A DNA stretch of 64,000 nucleotides from Hymenobacter aranciens (GCF_030580865.1 NZ_JAUQSY010000012.1:1-64000); one strand, 5' to 3'. Positions 26,201 to 34,824 are shown, counted from the stretch's first letter. Program-made: numbers and translations. The notes: a model not told the origin generated them from the sequence alone.

Positions 26201-26761
26201 CTACTTGGCCGTAGCGCGCAGAATTTGCGGCAGGTACTTCGTCAGAGCCTGTACCTGCGAGCGGGTGAAATTCCCATTCACCGACACCAGCACAAAGGAA
26301 TCCGCTACATCGGGCAACTGGCCGATGGCGGCGAACTCCGAAATCTTATCGCCGGAGCCGCGTACCGAAACCTGGTAGCCGCCGTCGCTGGACGAAGTGT
26401 TAACCAGCGGCTCGTACTTTTCATTCTGCAGAATGCCAGTGGCTTCGGCCCGCAGGCCTTCGCGCGAGAGGGCCCGGGCCGAAGCCGTAACCGGGGCGAA
26501 GCCAATGACGCGGGCCGAGCGAATGCCGGTGATGCCATCGGTAAAGTCGGTGCCACCGAGGAGTTTGGCGGCCTTCACCAGCGCCAGCCGGTCGAGCAAG
26601 TCGGCCGACCAGTCGGCGGTTTTGAAGCCGTCGCGGCCTTCGTATTTCGAGAAAAAGGAAGCCACCGTGCGGGCCGGCGTGCTGGGGCCTCCAGCGCGGC
26701 AGGCAGCCAGCAGCACCAACAGAAGCAGAGCGGGTAAGCGGAGTTTGGAAAGCATAGTCAT
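26201..26761 (-). CDS. DUF4252 lipoprotein
   Basis: The 186-residue product has a lipoprotein signal peptide ending in LLAAC (cleavage before Cys near residue 21) and a mature DUF4252 domain with SFFSKYEGRDGF near 36-47 and a C-terminal VSVNGNFTRSQVQALTKYL. Proteins of this family are small exported Bacteroidota proteins, often encoded next to ECF sigma/anti-sigma genes, but none is present here. Start is at the first of two close Met codons; the other is at 26755. The promoter element lies immediately upstream. Confidence 0.85.
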   Translation of the reverse strand: MTMLSKLRLPALLLLVLLAACRAGGPSTPARTVASFFSKYEGRDGFKTADWSADLLDRLALVKAAKLLGGTDFTDGITGIRSARVIGFAPVTASARALSREGLRAEATGILQNEKYEPLVNTSSSDGGYQVSVRGSGDKISEFAAIGQLPDVADSFVLVSVNGNFTRSQVQALTKYLPQILRATAK

Positions 26762-26765
26762 GGCG

Positions 26766-26773
26766 CAAAAGTA
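26766..26773 (-). promoter_or_regulatory. -7 element TACTTTTG for the DUF4252 gene, nearly leaderless
   Basis: On the minus strand TACTTTTG (26773 to 26766) ends 4 bases before the ATG at 26761. Transcription would start at or next to the start codon, as for the response regulator at 22238. Confidence 0.65.
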
Positions 26774-26809
26774 GAATGGGGTTTACTCCATTCCGGCCAT
26801 TGGGTTGTT

Positions 26810-28369
26810 TTAAAACGCCACGGCGTTCAGAAAAAACACCTCCCGCTCCGGCCCGCGGTTGGTACGCAGACGCTGGTAGCCGCTGGCTACGAAGCGGCTA
26901 CCAAACCAGGGCTGCAAATCGGCATTGCTGGTATCGGCCACTTTTTCGACGGTGCCCACGGGGGCGGTTTGGATGGGCACCTGCAGGTCGTTAGGCGAGT
27001 GCTCGGCGCGGTTCACTACTTTGTAGCGTAGCTTGTCCTCGTCGATGTAGGCCAGTACGAGCCGACCGTCGGGCAGGGTTTGCAGGCGCACGGCTTCTTC
27101 GAGCTCGTAGCGGCGCAGGTTGTCCACCACGAAAGTATTGTCCCACTGCAGGGTACCCTGGCGGTCGAAGCCGCACACCAGCACGTGGGTGGTCTGGTAG
27201 CCGTCGAACACGCGGGAGTTGGAGTAGCTGAAGGGCGAAGGGCTGTAGCCCGCCGAGCCAATGGGGCCGAAACCACCGTAGTTGTTGTAGCGGTAGTGCG
27301 GGTAATATACCTCAGCTACCAGTACATAGCTGCCATCGGCCTGCGGGCGCAGCTCGTGCAGCAGCAGGCGGTAGTGCCAGCGCAGGGGAGGCAGCGTTTT
27401 GGCCAGGCGGCGCTCGACGCGGGCGCGCAGCCGGGCCTGCCGGGCGGGCTTGAGGTAATCGAAAAAGTGCTTGAGCCGCAGAAAGTCGTAGAAGCGGAGC
27501 GGCGCCTTGGGGCCATTGCCCTGCGTTAAGTCGGTGGCAAAGAGGCCCTGGGCGTACGTAGGGTCGCGCAGCGAGTAGGTGCCCATCAGCAGGCGGGCGG
27601 TGGTATCCTGCGGCGGACTGATTTGGGCCGTGATGAGACTGCGCTCGCTCTCGGTCTGAATGAACTCGGAATGAATGAGCTGGCCACGGTCGGAGAGCTG
27701 CTTAAGCTGCAGACGGCTTTTGCGGCCGTTGGTTTGGCTCAGCACGTATTCGGCGCGGCCGGCCGCCGCATTGGCCACGAAAGTGAACTGCGTGGGCGCC
27801 GGCTCGTACACGGCCGCCAGATACTGCATGCGGCCGGTGGCCACCTCCAGCAACAGGGCCGTGACGTGCGACTGGTCGGCCAGCACTACCGTGGCAAACA
27901 GCCGCCCGTCAAGCGCTTTGAGCTCGACTATCTCGCGGCTCAGCTTGGTGTCGAACTGCTGGATGTGCACCTGCCCCAGCACGCCGCTGTAAGCGGCGGC
28001 CCACAGCCGCCCGGGCGTGACGCGCGACGAAAACAGGGCGTATACCACCGTGCCCTCGGCGCACATGCGGGCAAAGCTGAATTCGTCGGGCACGGCTACT
28101 TCGGTTTCCTGCGTCAGCTGCAGCTCGCGGTTGTAGCGCTGAAAGAAGTAGCTGGTCTTGCTGGTAAATGGCTTGTCGCGGCCCAGCAGTACCACCACGC
28201 TGCTGTCGGCGGGCAGGGGCTGCACGTGCGCCTCGCTGCTGCTGTTGCTCAGGGGCAGTTCGGTGCGGGCCGTCTGAATGGGCGCATCGGGCGGGGAGCT
28301 GGCCGGTACCTGCGCCCACAGCAGTGCCGGGCGCAGCAGCAGCAAGAGTAGGTAGTAGCAAGGTTTCAT
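26810..28369 (-). CDS. Large secreted hypothetical protein
   Basis: The 519-residue product has a signal peptide (MKPCYYLLLLLLRPALLWAQ) and a soluble mature part with no family I recognise. The regular alternation of short beta strands (for example YVLVAEVYYPHY, HVLVCGFDRQGTLQW and LVLAYIDEDKLRYKVVN) suggests a beta-propeller or similar repeated-sheet fold. The ATG at 28369 opens the signal peptide; upstream in-frame codons are AT-rich and unlike coding sequence. It lies 48 bases upstream of the DUF4252 gene on the same strand, which has its own promoter. Function unknown. Confidence 0.75.
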   Translation of the reverse strand: MKPCYYLLLLLLRPALLWAQVPASSPPDAPIQTARTELPLSNSSSEAHVQPLPADSSVVVLLGRDKPFTSKTSYFFQRYNRELQLTQETEVAVPDEFSFARMCAEGTVVYALFSSRVTPGRLWAAAYSGVLGQVHIQQFDTKLSREIVELKALDGRLFATVVLADQSHVTALLLEVATGRMQYLAAVYEPAPTQFTFVANAAAGRAEYVLSQTNGRKSRLQLKQLSDRGQLIHSEFIQTESERSLITAQISPPQDTTARLLMGTYSLRDPTYAQGLFATDLTQGNGPKAPLRFYDFLRLKHFFDYLKPARQARLRARVERRLAKTLPPLRWHYRLLLHELRPQADGSYVLVAEVYYPHYRYNNYGGFGPIGSAGYSPSPFSYSNSRVFDGYQTTHVLVCGFDRQGTLQWDNTFVVDNLRRYELEEAVRLQTLPDGRLVLAYIDEDKLRYKVVNRAEHSPNDLQVPIQTAPVGTVEKVADTSNADLQPWFGSRFVASGYQRLRTNRGPEREVFFLNAVAF

Positions 28370-28479
28370 ACCCCGGAATTTAAGGAAAACAACAGATGAT
28401 GAGCCGAAAAGCCTCTTCTTATACAAGGTAGGCCAATAGTCGGTAATTACGGGAAAACGCCGCTTCAGGTCATTTCTTT

Positions 28480-28902
28480 TCAGCCAACATCGGCCCCGCT
28501 GCCTAGTTCCACAATGGCATCGAATTCCTCGGGCCGCACGGGCGTCACCGACAGCCGCGACTGCCGGATGAGTCCCAGCTGCTGCAGCCGTGCATCGGCC
28601 TTGAGGGCGGCCAGCGGCACGGGGCGGGCCAGGGGCTGCAGCGGGCGCAGCTGCACGGCTACCCAGGGCGAGCCGGGCTCGGCGGTGGTGTCGGGGGCGG
28701 CGGGGGCGGCTACTTCGGCCACGCCCACCACGGCTTTCTCGCTCACGCTGTGGTAGTAAAGCACGAGGTCGCCGGGCTGCATGAGGTTGAGATTGTTGCG
28801 GGCCTGGTAGTTGCGCACGCCGGTCCAGGCGGTGCCGTTGTCCTGTACGAAGACGGTCCAGGAGTACGCTTCGGGTTCCGATTTAACGAGCCAGTGATTC
28901 AA
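28480..28902 (-). CDS. EVE domain protein (PUA-like), TTG start
   Basis: A 140-residue single-domain EVE protein: NHWLVKSEPEAYSW at the start, WTGVRNYQARNNL near 26-38, GDLVLYYHS near 44-52 and WVAVQLRPL near 77. The EVE domain has a PUA-like fold with a pocket that binds modified bases in DNA or RNA. The best start is a TTG at 28900-28902, right before the conserved NHWLVKSEP; the next upstream Met codons would add some 30 residues of non-homologous sequence. It stands alone, so its nucleic-acid target is not suggested by context. Confidence 0.88.
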   Translation of the reverse strand: MNHWLVKSEPEAYSWTVFVQDNGTAWTGVRNYQARNNLNLMQPGDLVLYYHSVSEKAVVGVAEVAAPAAPDTTAEPGSPWVAVQLRPLQPLARPVPLAALKADARLQQLGLIRQSRLSVTPVRPEEFDAIVELGSGADVG

Positions 28903-29028
28903 GGGAGGGGAGGGGGAAATAGAAAACAGCAGGAGGCAGACGGAAACGGCCGGCACTGGCATAGATGCCGGCCGGCCGCATTTGCACACCGCAAAGGAAA
29001 TAAATCCCGAACGTAGTCGGGGTAAAGA

Positions 29029-30375
29029 TTACAGACTAAAGCCCAGGTCGAAGCTTACGATGTTGGCAATCAGGTCGGCCCGGTCGGCGGTGGCGTAGCG
29101 GCTGGCCCCGGTTTGCTGGTAGTGCGCGTAGCGCAGGTCTACCGACCGGAAGCGCATGACGTGGGGGAGACCCTGGGTGGTTTTGCCCGGCACCCGGAAG
29201 CGCCCGATGCCATACACCGGGGAGTAGCGCAGGCCCAGGCCCAGCTTGTTGGCCGCGAAGGCCGACAGGTCGTAGTCGGAGGTATAGTATTCATCGTTAA
29301 TCGAATGGCCCAGGTAAGGCGCGAAATACCGGGAGGCTATCTGGGTGTGGTAGCGGTAGAAGGGGTAGAGCACGAAAAACGGCGTCACTTTCACCGGCAG
29401 CTCCACTTCCAGGGTGTGGGCCACGATGCCAAAATTGTCGTTATAGAAACGGTAAAAAGCGCGCAGCTGCACCAGGTCGGTGGCGTAGTAGTTCAGCCGC
29501 AAGCTCACCGGGTACTTGAGGCGGGTGCGCGGCAGCAGCTCGGCCTTGGGGGCCGAAGGGGCCGTGGCCGCGAAGTCGGTAGGGGCCGCGGGCGCCGGGT
29601 TGGGCGTGGGGTTGTCGTAGAAATACACCCGGTGGAACGGCGTGCTCAGCAGTCCGTTCTGCGACACCAGCTCGGCGTTGACGGCCAGCTGCAGGCGCTT
29701 GCTTATTACCTGCGAATACGTGGCCGTGAAGTTGTAGGTCTGGCGGGTATCAGTGCCGTTTTCCTTGCGGCCGTTGGTGCGCAGCTCCAATGGCGCAATC
29801 AGCGTCACCTGGTCGAAAAACACCTGGCCGGCCACGCTGAGCTGGCGGTTGCCATCGCGCGAGGTTTTGGCGAAGGAGGCCGTGACGTTGGTCGAGAAGT
29901 AGTCGTATTCTTTCGATACGCCCGCGCCCACGCCCCACAGGCGGCCTTTGGTCCGCTGCTCGCGGCTGTAGCCGAAGTCGCCGTGGTAGCGCACGTCGTG
30001 GCTGGACGGCGTACTGAGCGCAAAATCAATCCTATCCGTCGAGGCCGAGGCGTAAAAATCGGCGCCCACGTTGGCCGACAGCCGGCTCACCGTGTCGAGG
30101 GGCACGTTCACGATGATGGCCGGGGGCACGTCGGTGAGCTGCTGGGTGCCACGGCCGCCCTCCACGGCCCCGTGGCTGCCATCCTGCTGATAATAACCGC
30201 CGATGATGTCGATGGTGGCGGGCTCGGCGGCGCGGCTCACCGGCACCGGCGGCCCCAGGGGTGCCCCGTAGCCATCGATGCGGTTGGGGCTGAGCGTGGT
30301 GCCGGGCTGGGTTTGGGCCCGGGCCTGCATGGCCAGCCCGCTCAGCAGGATAAGGGTAGCGAAAAAGGCCTTCAT
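29029..30375 (-). CDS. DUF3570 outer-membrane barrel-like protein
   Basis: The 448-residue product has a signal peptide (MKAFFATLILLSGLAMQARA) and then alternating amphipathic strands through to the end with an aromatic last residue region (IVSFDLGFSL), typical of an outer-membrane beta-barrel. It fits DUF3570. It is the last gene of a tight operon after DUF4266, ApbE and a thioredoxin-like protein, with a 16-base gap from DUF4266. That context suggests a role together with a flavin-modified or thiol-redox periplasmic partner at the outer membrane; the reaction is unknown. Confidence 0.85.
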   Translation of the reverse strand: MKAFFATLILLSGLAMQARAQTQPGTTLSPNRIDGYGAPLGPPVPVSRAAEPATIDIIGGYYQQDGSHGAVEGGRGTQQLTDVPPAIIVNVPLDTVSRLSANVGADFYASASTDRIDFALSTPSSHDVRYHGDFGYSREQRTKGRLWGVGAGVSKEYDYFSTNVTASFAKTSRDGNRQLSVAGQVFFDQVTLIAPLELRTNGRKENGTDTRQTYNFTATYSQVISKRLQLAVNAELVSQNGLLSTPFHRVYFYDNPTPNPAPAAPTDFAATAPSAPKAELLPRTRLKYPVSLRLNYYATDLVQLRAFYRFYNDNFGIVAHTLEVELPVKVTPFFVLYPFYRYHTQIASRYFAPYLGHSINDEYYTSDYDLSAFAANKLGLGLRYSPVYGIGRFRVPGKTTQGLPHVMRFRSVDLRYAHYQQTGASRYATADRADLIANIVSFDLGFSL

Positions 30376-30391
30376 ACTGCGATACTCAAAA

Positions 30392-30622
30392 TTAATTGCA
30401 GCCGCAGCCGCCGCCTACTTTGCCGCCGTTGGCCCCGCCGGCGCCCTCGCGGTAGCTTTCGAAGTTGGTTTCGGGCGCTTCCACCGGCTTGCTGGCCAGC
30501 TTCATGTCCTCGTCGTTCAGGTAGGCTTTCTGGTAGGCAGCCACCGACACGCAGCCCGGTAGCGCCAAGCCGCCGGCCAGCGCCAGCGCCGCTACTAGCC
30601 GTTTAGAAAAGGGAATTGGCAT
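30392..30622 (-). CDS. DUF4266 small Cys-tailed lipoprotein
   Basis: A 76-residue lipoprotein with signal ending in LPGC (Cys near 24), a short conserved segment VAAYQKAYLNDEDMKL that defines DUF4266, and a Gly/Cys-rich tail ending GGGCGCN. The two tail cysteines next to glycines could be a metal site or the target of the thioredoxin-like protein encoded in the same operon (inference). Gaps to the genes on both sides are 5 and 16 bases. The tail is conserved in the members I remember, but its function is not known. Confidence 0.88.
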   Translation of the reverse strand: MPIPFSKRLVAALALAGGLALPGCVSVAAYQKAYLNDEDMKLASKPVEAPETNFESYREGAGGANGGKVGGGCGCN

Positions 30623-30627
30623 AAAAG

Positions 30628-31698
30628 TCAGGGACGTTGGGCGGCGGCGGGGCCGTGGTAATACTTGAGCGCCATGCCGTTCGATACGAGCGTGCGGTTG
30701 TCGTCGGTAATCAGCGTGCAGGCCACATTCTGCAGGCGGTTGATGAAGGCCAGGCCGGCTTCAGGACCTTTTACGAACACGACTTCATCGAGGCCGTCGG
30801 CCAGCTCCACATCGGGGCACACGATGGTGACCGAGCGCAAACCCACCGACGGGTAGCCCGTGCGCGGGTTGATAATGTGGCCGTACACGGTGCCGCCCAC
30901 CGTGAAATACTGCTCGTAGTTGCCGGCCGTCACCACAGCCACGTCGGTCACGTCAATCCAGGCGGCCACGCTGCGCGGGTGGTCAGGGTCGCCGATGGCC
31001 ACGCGCCAGAGCGAGCCGTCGGCCTGCCGGCCCCAGCACAGAATGTCGCCCGAGCCGTTGAGCAGGCCGCCCCGGATGCCCAGCCCGTCGAGCACCGCCC
31101 GCGCCCGCCGGATGCCGTAGCCCTGCAGGATGCCCGCCAGATTGATGCGCATCCCTTTTTCGGGCAGAAAAACCGTGTGCGCCCGGGCGTCGAGCTGGAT
31201 TTTCTGCCAGCCGATGCGCCGCACCGAGGCCCGCACCAGCGCCGAATCGGGTAGTGCCGGGTGGGTCTGCCGGTCAAATTTATAGAGCTTGTCGGCGCTG
31301 GCAAAAGTGATGTCGAAGGCCCCGTCACTGAGCTGCGACAGCCGTATGGTGCGCTGAATGAGCTCGAAGGTTTCGGCATCGACCGCCACCGGGCGCAGGC
31401 CCGCCGCGCGGTTGATGCGGGTAATCTGCGAGGTAGAATCCCAGAACGACATCAGGTGGTCGATGCGCCGCACTTCGGCCAGACTGGCGCGCAGGGCCCG
31501 CTGCCCGGCCGAGTCGTCGGCCGCTACTACCGTGAACGTGAAGCGCGAACCCATCAGGTGGGCGCTGCGGGTGTAGCTGTGGGCCACCGGGGGGCTGGCC
31601 GGCGTCGGGCGGCTCCCAAGCAGTAGCAGGGCGGCCAGGACATAGGCGCCCACCGGCCGTAGCCGGCTCCAAAGCTGATAGTTAGGGAAAGCAGTCAA
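30628..31698 (-). CDS. apbE: FAD:protein FMN transferase (ApbE family)
   Basis: The 356-residue exported enzyme has an N-terminal membrane segment (about 14-30) and the ApbE fold: MGSRFTFTVVA near 50, LMSFWDSTSQITRIN near 80, GILQGYGIRRA near 188, NGSGDILCWG near 214 and the metal-binding HIINPRTGYPSVG near 275. ApbE attaches FMN through a phosphoester bond to a Thr or Ser of exported redox proteins such as NqrB/C-like and extracellular electron-transfer proteins. No obvious FMN-bind domain target lies in the window, so the substrate may be DUF3570, DUF4266 or a protein encoded elsewhere. It sits 13 bases after the thioredoxin-like gene. Confidence 0.92.
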   Translation of the reverse strand: MTAFPNYQLWSRLRPVGAYVLAALLLLGSRPTPASPPVAHSYTRSAHLMGSRFTFTVVAADDSAGQRALRASLAEVRRIDHLMSFWDSTSQITRINRAAGLRPVAVDAETFELIQRTIRLSQLSDGAFDITFASADKLYKFDRQTHPALPDSALVRASVRRIGWQKIQLDARAHTVFLPEKGMRINLAGILQGYGIRRARAVLDGLGIRGGLLNGSGDILCWGRQADGSLWRVAIGDPDHPRSVAAWIDVTDVAVVTAGNYEQYFTVGGTVYGHIINPRTGYPSVGLRSVTIVCPDVELADGLDEVVFVKGPEAGLAFINRLQNVACTLITDDNRTLVSNGMALKYYHGPAAAQRP

Positions 31699-31711
31699 GG
31701 CGGGCGAGAAA

Positions 31712-32227
31712 TTACGGCAGCGTCGGAACCACCTGCTTCAGATACGCCGTGAAGGCGGCCGGGCCACCGGCCAGGTAGCCGGTTTTGGCCAGCACCTTGC
31801 CCTCGGGCGAGATGATGACGACCAGCGGAAAATCACCCGCCCGGTTGAGCTGGGCGGCAGCGGCTTCGTTGAGCTTGAGCTGGGCGGCGCTGGGCTGGTT
31901 TTTCTTCAGGCGCGGAAAATCGAAGTGCGCCAGCACCAGCCGGTCTTTAGCGAAAGCCATAAAGTCGGGCTGCGCAAAAACCTCTTGCTCATACATGATG
32001 CAGGGCTTGCACCAGTCGGAACCCGAAAACACGACCAGCAACGGCCGGTTGGTAGCCCGCGCCTGCGCCTGGGCCGCGCTCAGGTCGCCGAGCCAGCCGG
32101 TGGGCACTTCGGCGGCTGGGGGAAGAAGTTGAACGGCCGCGATGCCCGGGCGCGCCGGAGCCAGCGCCAGCAGCATCAACCCCAAAACAACAGCCCGGAA
32201 ACGGATGATAGCAGCACCAAATGCCAT
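31712..32227 (-). CDS. Exported thioredoxin-like protein (CKPC active site)
   Basis: A 171-residue protein with a signal/anchor segment (about 8-30) and a thioredoxin-fold domain with SDWCKPC near 70-76 and the cis-proline motif DFPLVVIISPEG near 132-143. The sequence after the site (IMYEQEVFAQPDF) resembles thioredoxin_7/DUF255-like periplasmic reductases. It is the first gene of the operon with apbE, DUF4266 and DUF3570, so it may reduce the DUF4266 cysteine tail (inference). Confidence 0.87.
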   Translation of the reverse strand: MAFGAAIIRFRAVVLGLMLLALAPARPGIAAVQLLPPAAEVPTGWLGDLSAAQAQARATNRPLLVVFSGSDWCKPCIMYEQEVFAQPDFMAFAKDRLVLAHFDFPRLKKNQPSAAQLKLNEAAAAQLNRAGDFPLVVIISPEGKVLAKTGYLAGGPAAFTAYLKQVVPTLP

Positions 32228-32326
32228 GCGAAAAAGAATTGTGTGATGTTCCGCTAACGGCCGGCAATGCCGTTGCGTTCAGCGGATTCAGCAAAGCTCC
32301 CGGGCTGGCATGAAGGCCGGATGAAG

Positions 32327-32728
32327 TCAGGGCCGCTGCTGCCGCACGGTCAGCACCTTGCCCTTCAAAGAAATTACTTCCAGCGTATAGTCGGGCGTGC
32401 CGCCGTCTTCCAGATGAATACGCAGGCGGTGCGGGCCGGTGGCGGTCCAGGTGCCGTCGCGGCCTTCGAGGCCGTCGGTGGGGGCAATGTCGTACTGCGT
32501 GAAGCGGCCGTAGGGCTCGATGGCGAAGCCCGTGCGGCCCCGCGCCGGCGGAAATTTGTAGGTGTTGGGGCGATACACGAGGGTGTCGCCCCGGTTTTCC
32601 TCGTGCGCGTTCAGCCAGGTGCCTTCCAGGGCTTTCAGGGAAGAAACCACGGGCTTGGAATCAGTAGCCTGACAGGCCGCTAGCAGCGCCAGCGGCAGCA
32701 GCAGGAGTTTGGCGGAGGGGTAAAACAT
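32327..32728 (-). CDS. Small lipoprotein, possible lipocalin-like fold
   Basis: The 133-residue product has a lipoprotein signal (LALLAAC, Cys near 19) and a mature part with LEGTWLNAHEEN, a series of short beta strands and a final VLTVRQQRP. The GTW start and strand pattern recall lipocalin-like Bacteroidota lipoproteins, but I cannot name a family. It lies about 100 bases upstream of the thioredoxin-like gene on the same strand and could belong to the same regulon. ATG 32728 opens the signal peptide. Confidence 0.7.
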   Translation of the reverse strand: MFYPSAKLLLLPLALLAACQATDSKPVVSSLKALEGTWLNAHEENRGDTLVYRPNTYKFPPARGRTGFAIEPYGRFTQYDIAPTDGLEGRDGTWTATGPHRLRIHLEDGGTPDYTLEVISLKGKVLTVRQQRP

Positions 32729-32873
32729 AAGCACGAAGCAAAGAGGGTGGCGCAACGTAAAAGGGCCCTGTCGGGTGGGCGGGGCGCCCGCTTTTTTCGG
32801 GCTGGCCCCGCTGGTTTTACGTGGCTAAGCTACGCCCGGCCGTACTTTCGTTTTTCCTAAAGCCTTTTCGCAA

Positions 32874-34610
32874 GTGGACAACCGCGACCTTACCCGGGCC
32901 TTCAAGCTGGCCGCCCAGCTCATGGAGCTGCACGATGAAAACCCGTTCAAAATCCGCGCCATCGAAGGCACGGCCAACGCCCTCGACGCCCTGAGCTTCC
33001 CGGTGGCCGAGGTGGAGCGCGCCGGCCTGCCCGACCGCACCGGCCTGAGCAAAACCGCCGCCGCCAAGGTGGCCGAGCTGCTCGATACCGGCACGTTCTC
33101 GGACCTGCAGCGCCTGCTCGAAATCACCCCGCCCGGCGTGGTCGAGCTGCTGAACATCAAAGGCATCGGCCCCAAGAAAGTGCGCGCTTTGTGGCGCGAG
33201 CTGGGCATCGAAACCCCCGAGGCCCTGCGCGAAGCCGCCGAAACCGACCAGGTGAGCAAGCTCAAAGGCTTTGGTAAAAAGACGCAGGACGCCATCCTCG
33301 AAGCCCTGGAATTTGCGGGCCAGAGCAAGGGTAAGCTGCTCTATCCGCAGGCCGAAAACCTGGCCGAAGCGCTGGCCGCCCGCCTGCGCGAAACCCTGCG
33401 CACCGACCAGGTGGCCATCGCCGGCGAGCTGCGCCGCCGCCTCGAAACCGTGGAAACCGTGCGCCTGGTGGCCGCTACCGCCAACCCCGCGCCGGTACAC
33501 GCGCTGCTCAATGCCTCGGCCGGCCTGCTGGCCGACCCGCGCCGCTCGGGCCCCTGGGCCTGGCGCGGCACCGCCACCGACTCCGGGGTAGGGGTGGAGG
33601 TGCTGCTGGTGCAGCCCGAAAACTTTGCCACCGAGGTGTTTTTGAACTCGGCTGCCGAGGGGCATCTGGACGAGCCGCTGGCGCAATCCGCCACGCTGCG
33701 GCAGCTGGCGCGGCGCGAGAAATTCCAGCAGGAAGAGGCGCTGTATGAACGCGCCGGCCTGCAATTTATCGTGCCTGAATTGCGTGAGGGACTGGGCGAA
33801 ATCGGCCTGGCCGCCGACAAAAAGCTCCCGCACCTGCTGGAGGACGCCGACCTGCGCGGCTCGCTGCACAACCACAGCACCTACTCCGACGGCAACCACA
33901 CACTGCGCGAAATGGCCACCTGGCTGCGCGACCACGGCTACGAGTACCTGGGCATCTGCGACCACTCGCAGGCCGCCCATTATGCCAACGGCCTCAGCGT
34001 GGAGCGGGTGCGCCAGCAGCACCAGGAAATCGACAAGCTGAACGCCGAATTGGCGCCCTTCCGCATCTTCAAGGGCATCGAAAGCGACATCCTCAGCGAT
34101 GGCGCCCTCGACTACCCCGCCGAGGTGCTGGCGAGCTTCGATTTCATCGTGGCCTCCATCCACTCGAACCTGAAAATGGACGAGCAGAAGGCCACCAACC
34201 GCCTGCTGCGGGCCATCGAAAACCCCTACTGCACCATGCTGGGCCACCCCACCGGCCGCCTGCTGCTGCGCCGCCAGGGCTACCCCATCAACTACAAAGC
34301 CGTCATCGACGCCTGCGCCAAGCACCAGGTTATCATCGAAATCAACGCCAACCCCTGGCGCCTCGACCTCGACTGGCGCTGGGTGCGCTACGCCCTCGAC
34401 CAGGGCGTGCAGCTGAGCATCAACCCCGACGCCCACCACACCGACGGCTACGCCGACATGCGCTACGGCGTGCTGATGGGCCGCAAAGGCCACCTCACCA
34501 AGGAGATGACCTTCAACGCAAAGTCGGTGGACGAGGTGGCGGCGTATTTTGAGCAGCGCAAGGCGGGCATCAAGCCGCCGCTGGAGTTTAAGGAGTCGTT
34601 GTTTGGGTAG
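32874..34610 (+). CDS. PolX-like DNA polymerase/3'-5' exonuclease with degenerate polymerase site
   Basis: The 578-residue product has the domain order of bacterial PolX: an HhH-containing 8-kDa-like domain with LLNIKGIGPKKVRAL near 97-112, a polymerase beta-like domain (about 150-315), and a C-terminal PHP domain beginning SLHNHSTYSDGNHT near 330 with ICDHSQAAHY near 361. The PHP metal ligands look intact. In the polymerase palm the segment GELRRRLETVETVRLVAAT replaces the usual pattern ending in DIDhh, so both catalytic aspartates are missing, and the third is replaced in GVGVEVLLV. The protein is therefore probably a nuclease without polymerase activity (inference). GTG start; TACTTTCG at 32843-32850 may be its -7 element. 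Confidence 0.85.
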   Translation: MDNRDLTRAFKLAAQLMELHDENPFKIRAIEGTANALDALSFPVAEVERAGLPDRTGLSKTAAAKVAELLDTGTFSDLQRLLEITPPGVVELLNIKGIGPKKVRALWRELGIETPEALREAAETDQVSKLKGFGKKTQDAILEALEFAGQSKGKLLYPQAENLAEALAARLRETLRTDQVAIAGELRRRLETVETVRLVAATANPAPVHALLNASAGLLADPRRSGPWAWRGTATDSGVGVEVLLVQPENFATEVFLNSAAEGHLDEPLAQSATLRQLARREKFQQEEALYERAGLQFIVPELREGLGEIGLAADKKLPHLLEDADLRGSLHNHSTYSDGNHTLREMATWLRDHGYEYLGICDHSQAAHYANGLSVERVRQQHQEIDKLNAELAPFRIFKGIESDILSDGALDYPAEVLASFDFIVASIHSNLKMDEQKATNRLLRAIENPYCTMLGHPTGRLLLRRQGYPINYKAVIDACAKHQVIIEINANPWRLDLDWRWVRYALDQGVQLSINPDAHHTDGYADMRYGVLMGRKGHLTKEMTFNAKSVDEVAAYFEQRKAGIKPPLEFKESLFG

Positions 34611-34612
34611 AG

Positions 34613-34824
34613 CATGAGAGAACGAAAACTCCCCTCCTTGGAAAGGAGGGGATGTTTTCGCGTAGCGAAAACGGGGGTGGTTCGCCCGGTCGCGCCGTTA
34701 GAGCTCGTTTGTATGAGTAATTAATTTCCTATCGGCGTGTGAGCCCTGCCGACGTCCAACCACCCCAGCCAAGCCTGCGGCTTGGCGTCCCCTCCTTGAA
34801 AAGGAGGGGAGTTTCGTTCTCATG
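34613..34824. repeat. Composite inverted repeat with nested hairpins
   Basis: The outer ends are inverted (CATGAGAGAACGAAAACTCC at 34613 against GGAGTTTCGTTCTCATG ending at 34824), each followed inwards by a CCCCTCCTT hairpin with an AAGGAGGGG partner, then GGGGGTGGTT against AACCACCCC. Small hairpins such as GTTTTCGCGTAGCGAAAAC lie inside the arms. The element fills the whole gap between the PolX and GT9 genes, and the ATG of the GT9 gene is part of its right end. It looks like a non-autonomous mobile palindrome. Confidence 0.85.

Noticed and set aside
32874-34610. Functional repair polymerase X
   Set aside because: The catalytic aspartates of the polymerase site are missing, so only the nuclease half is likely active.
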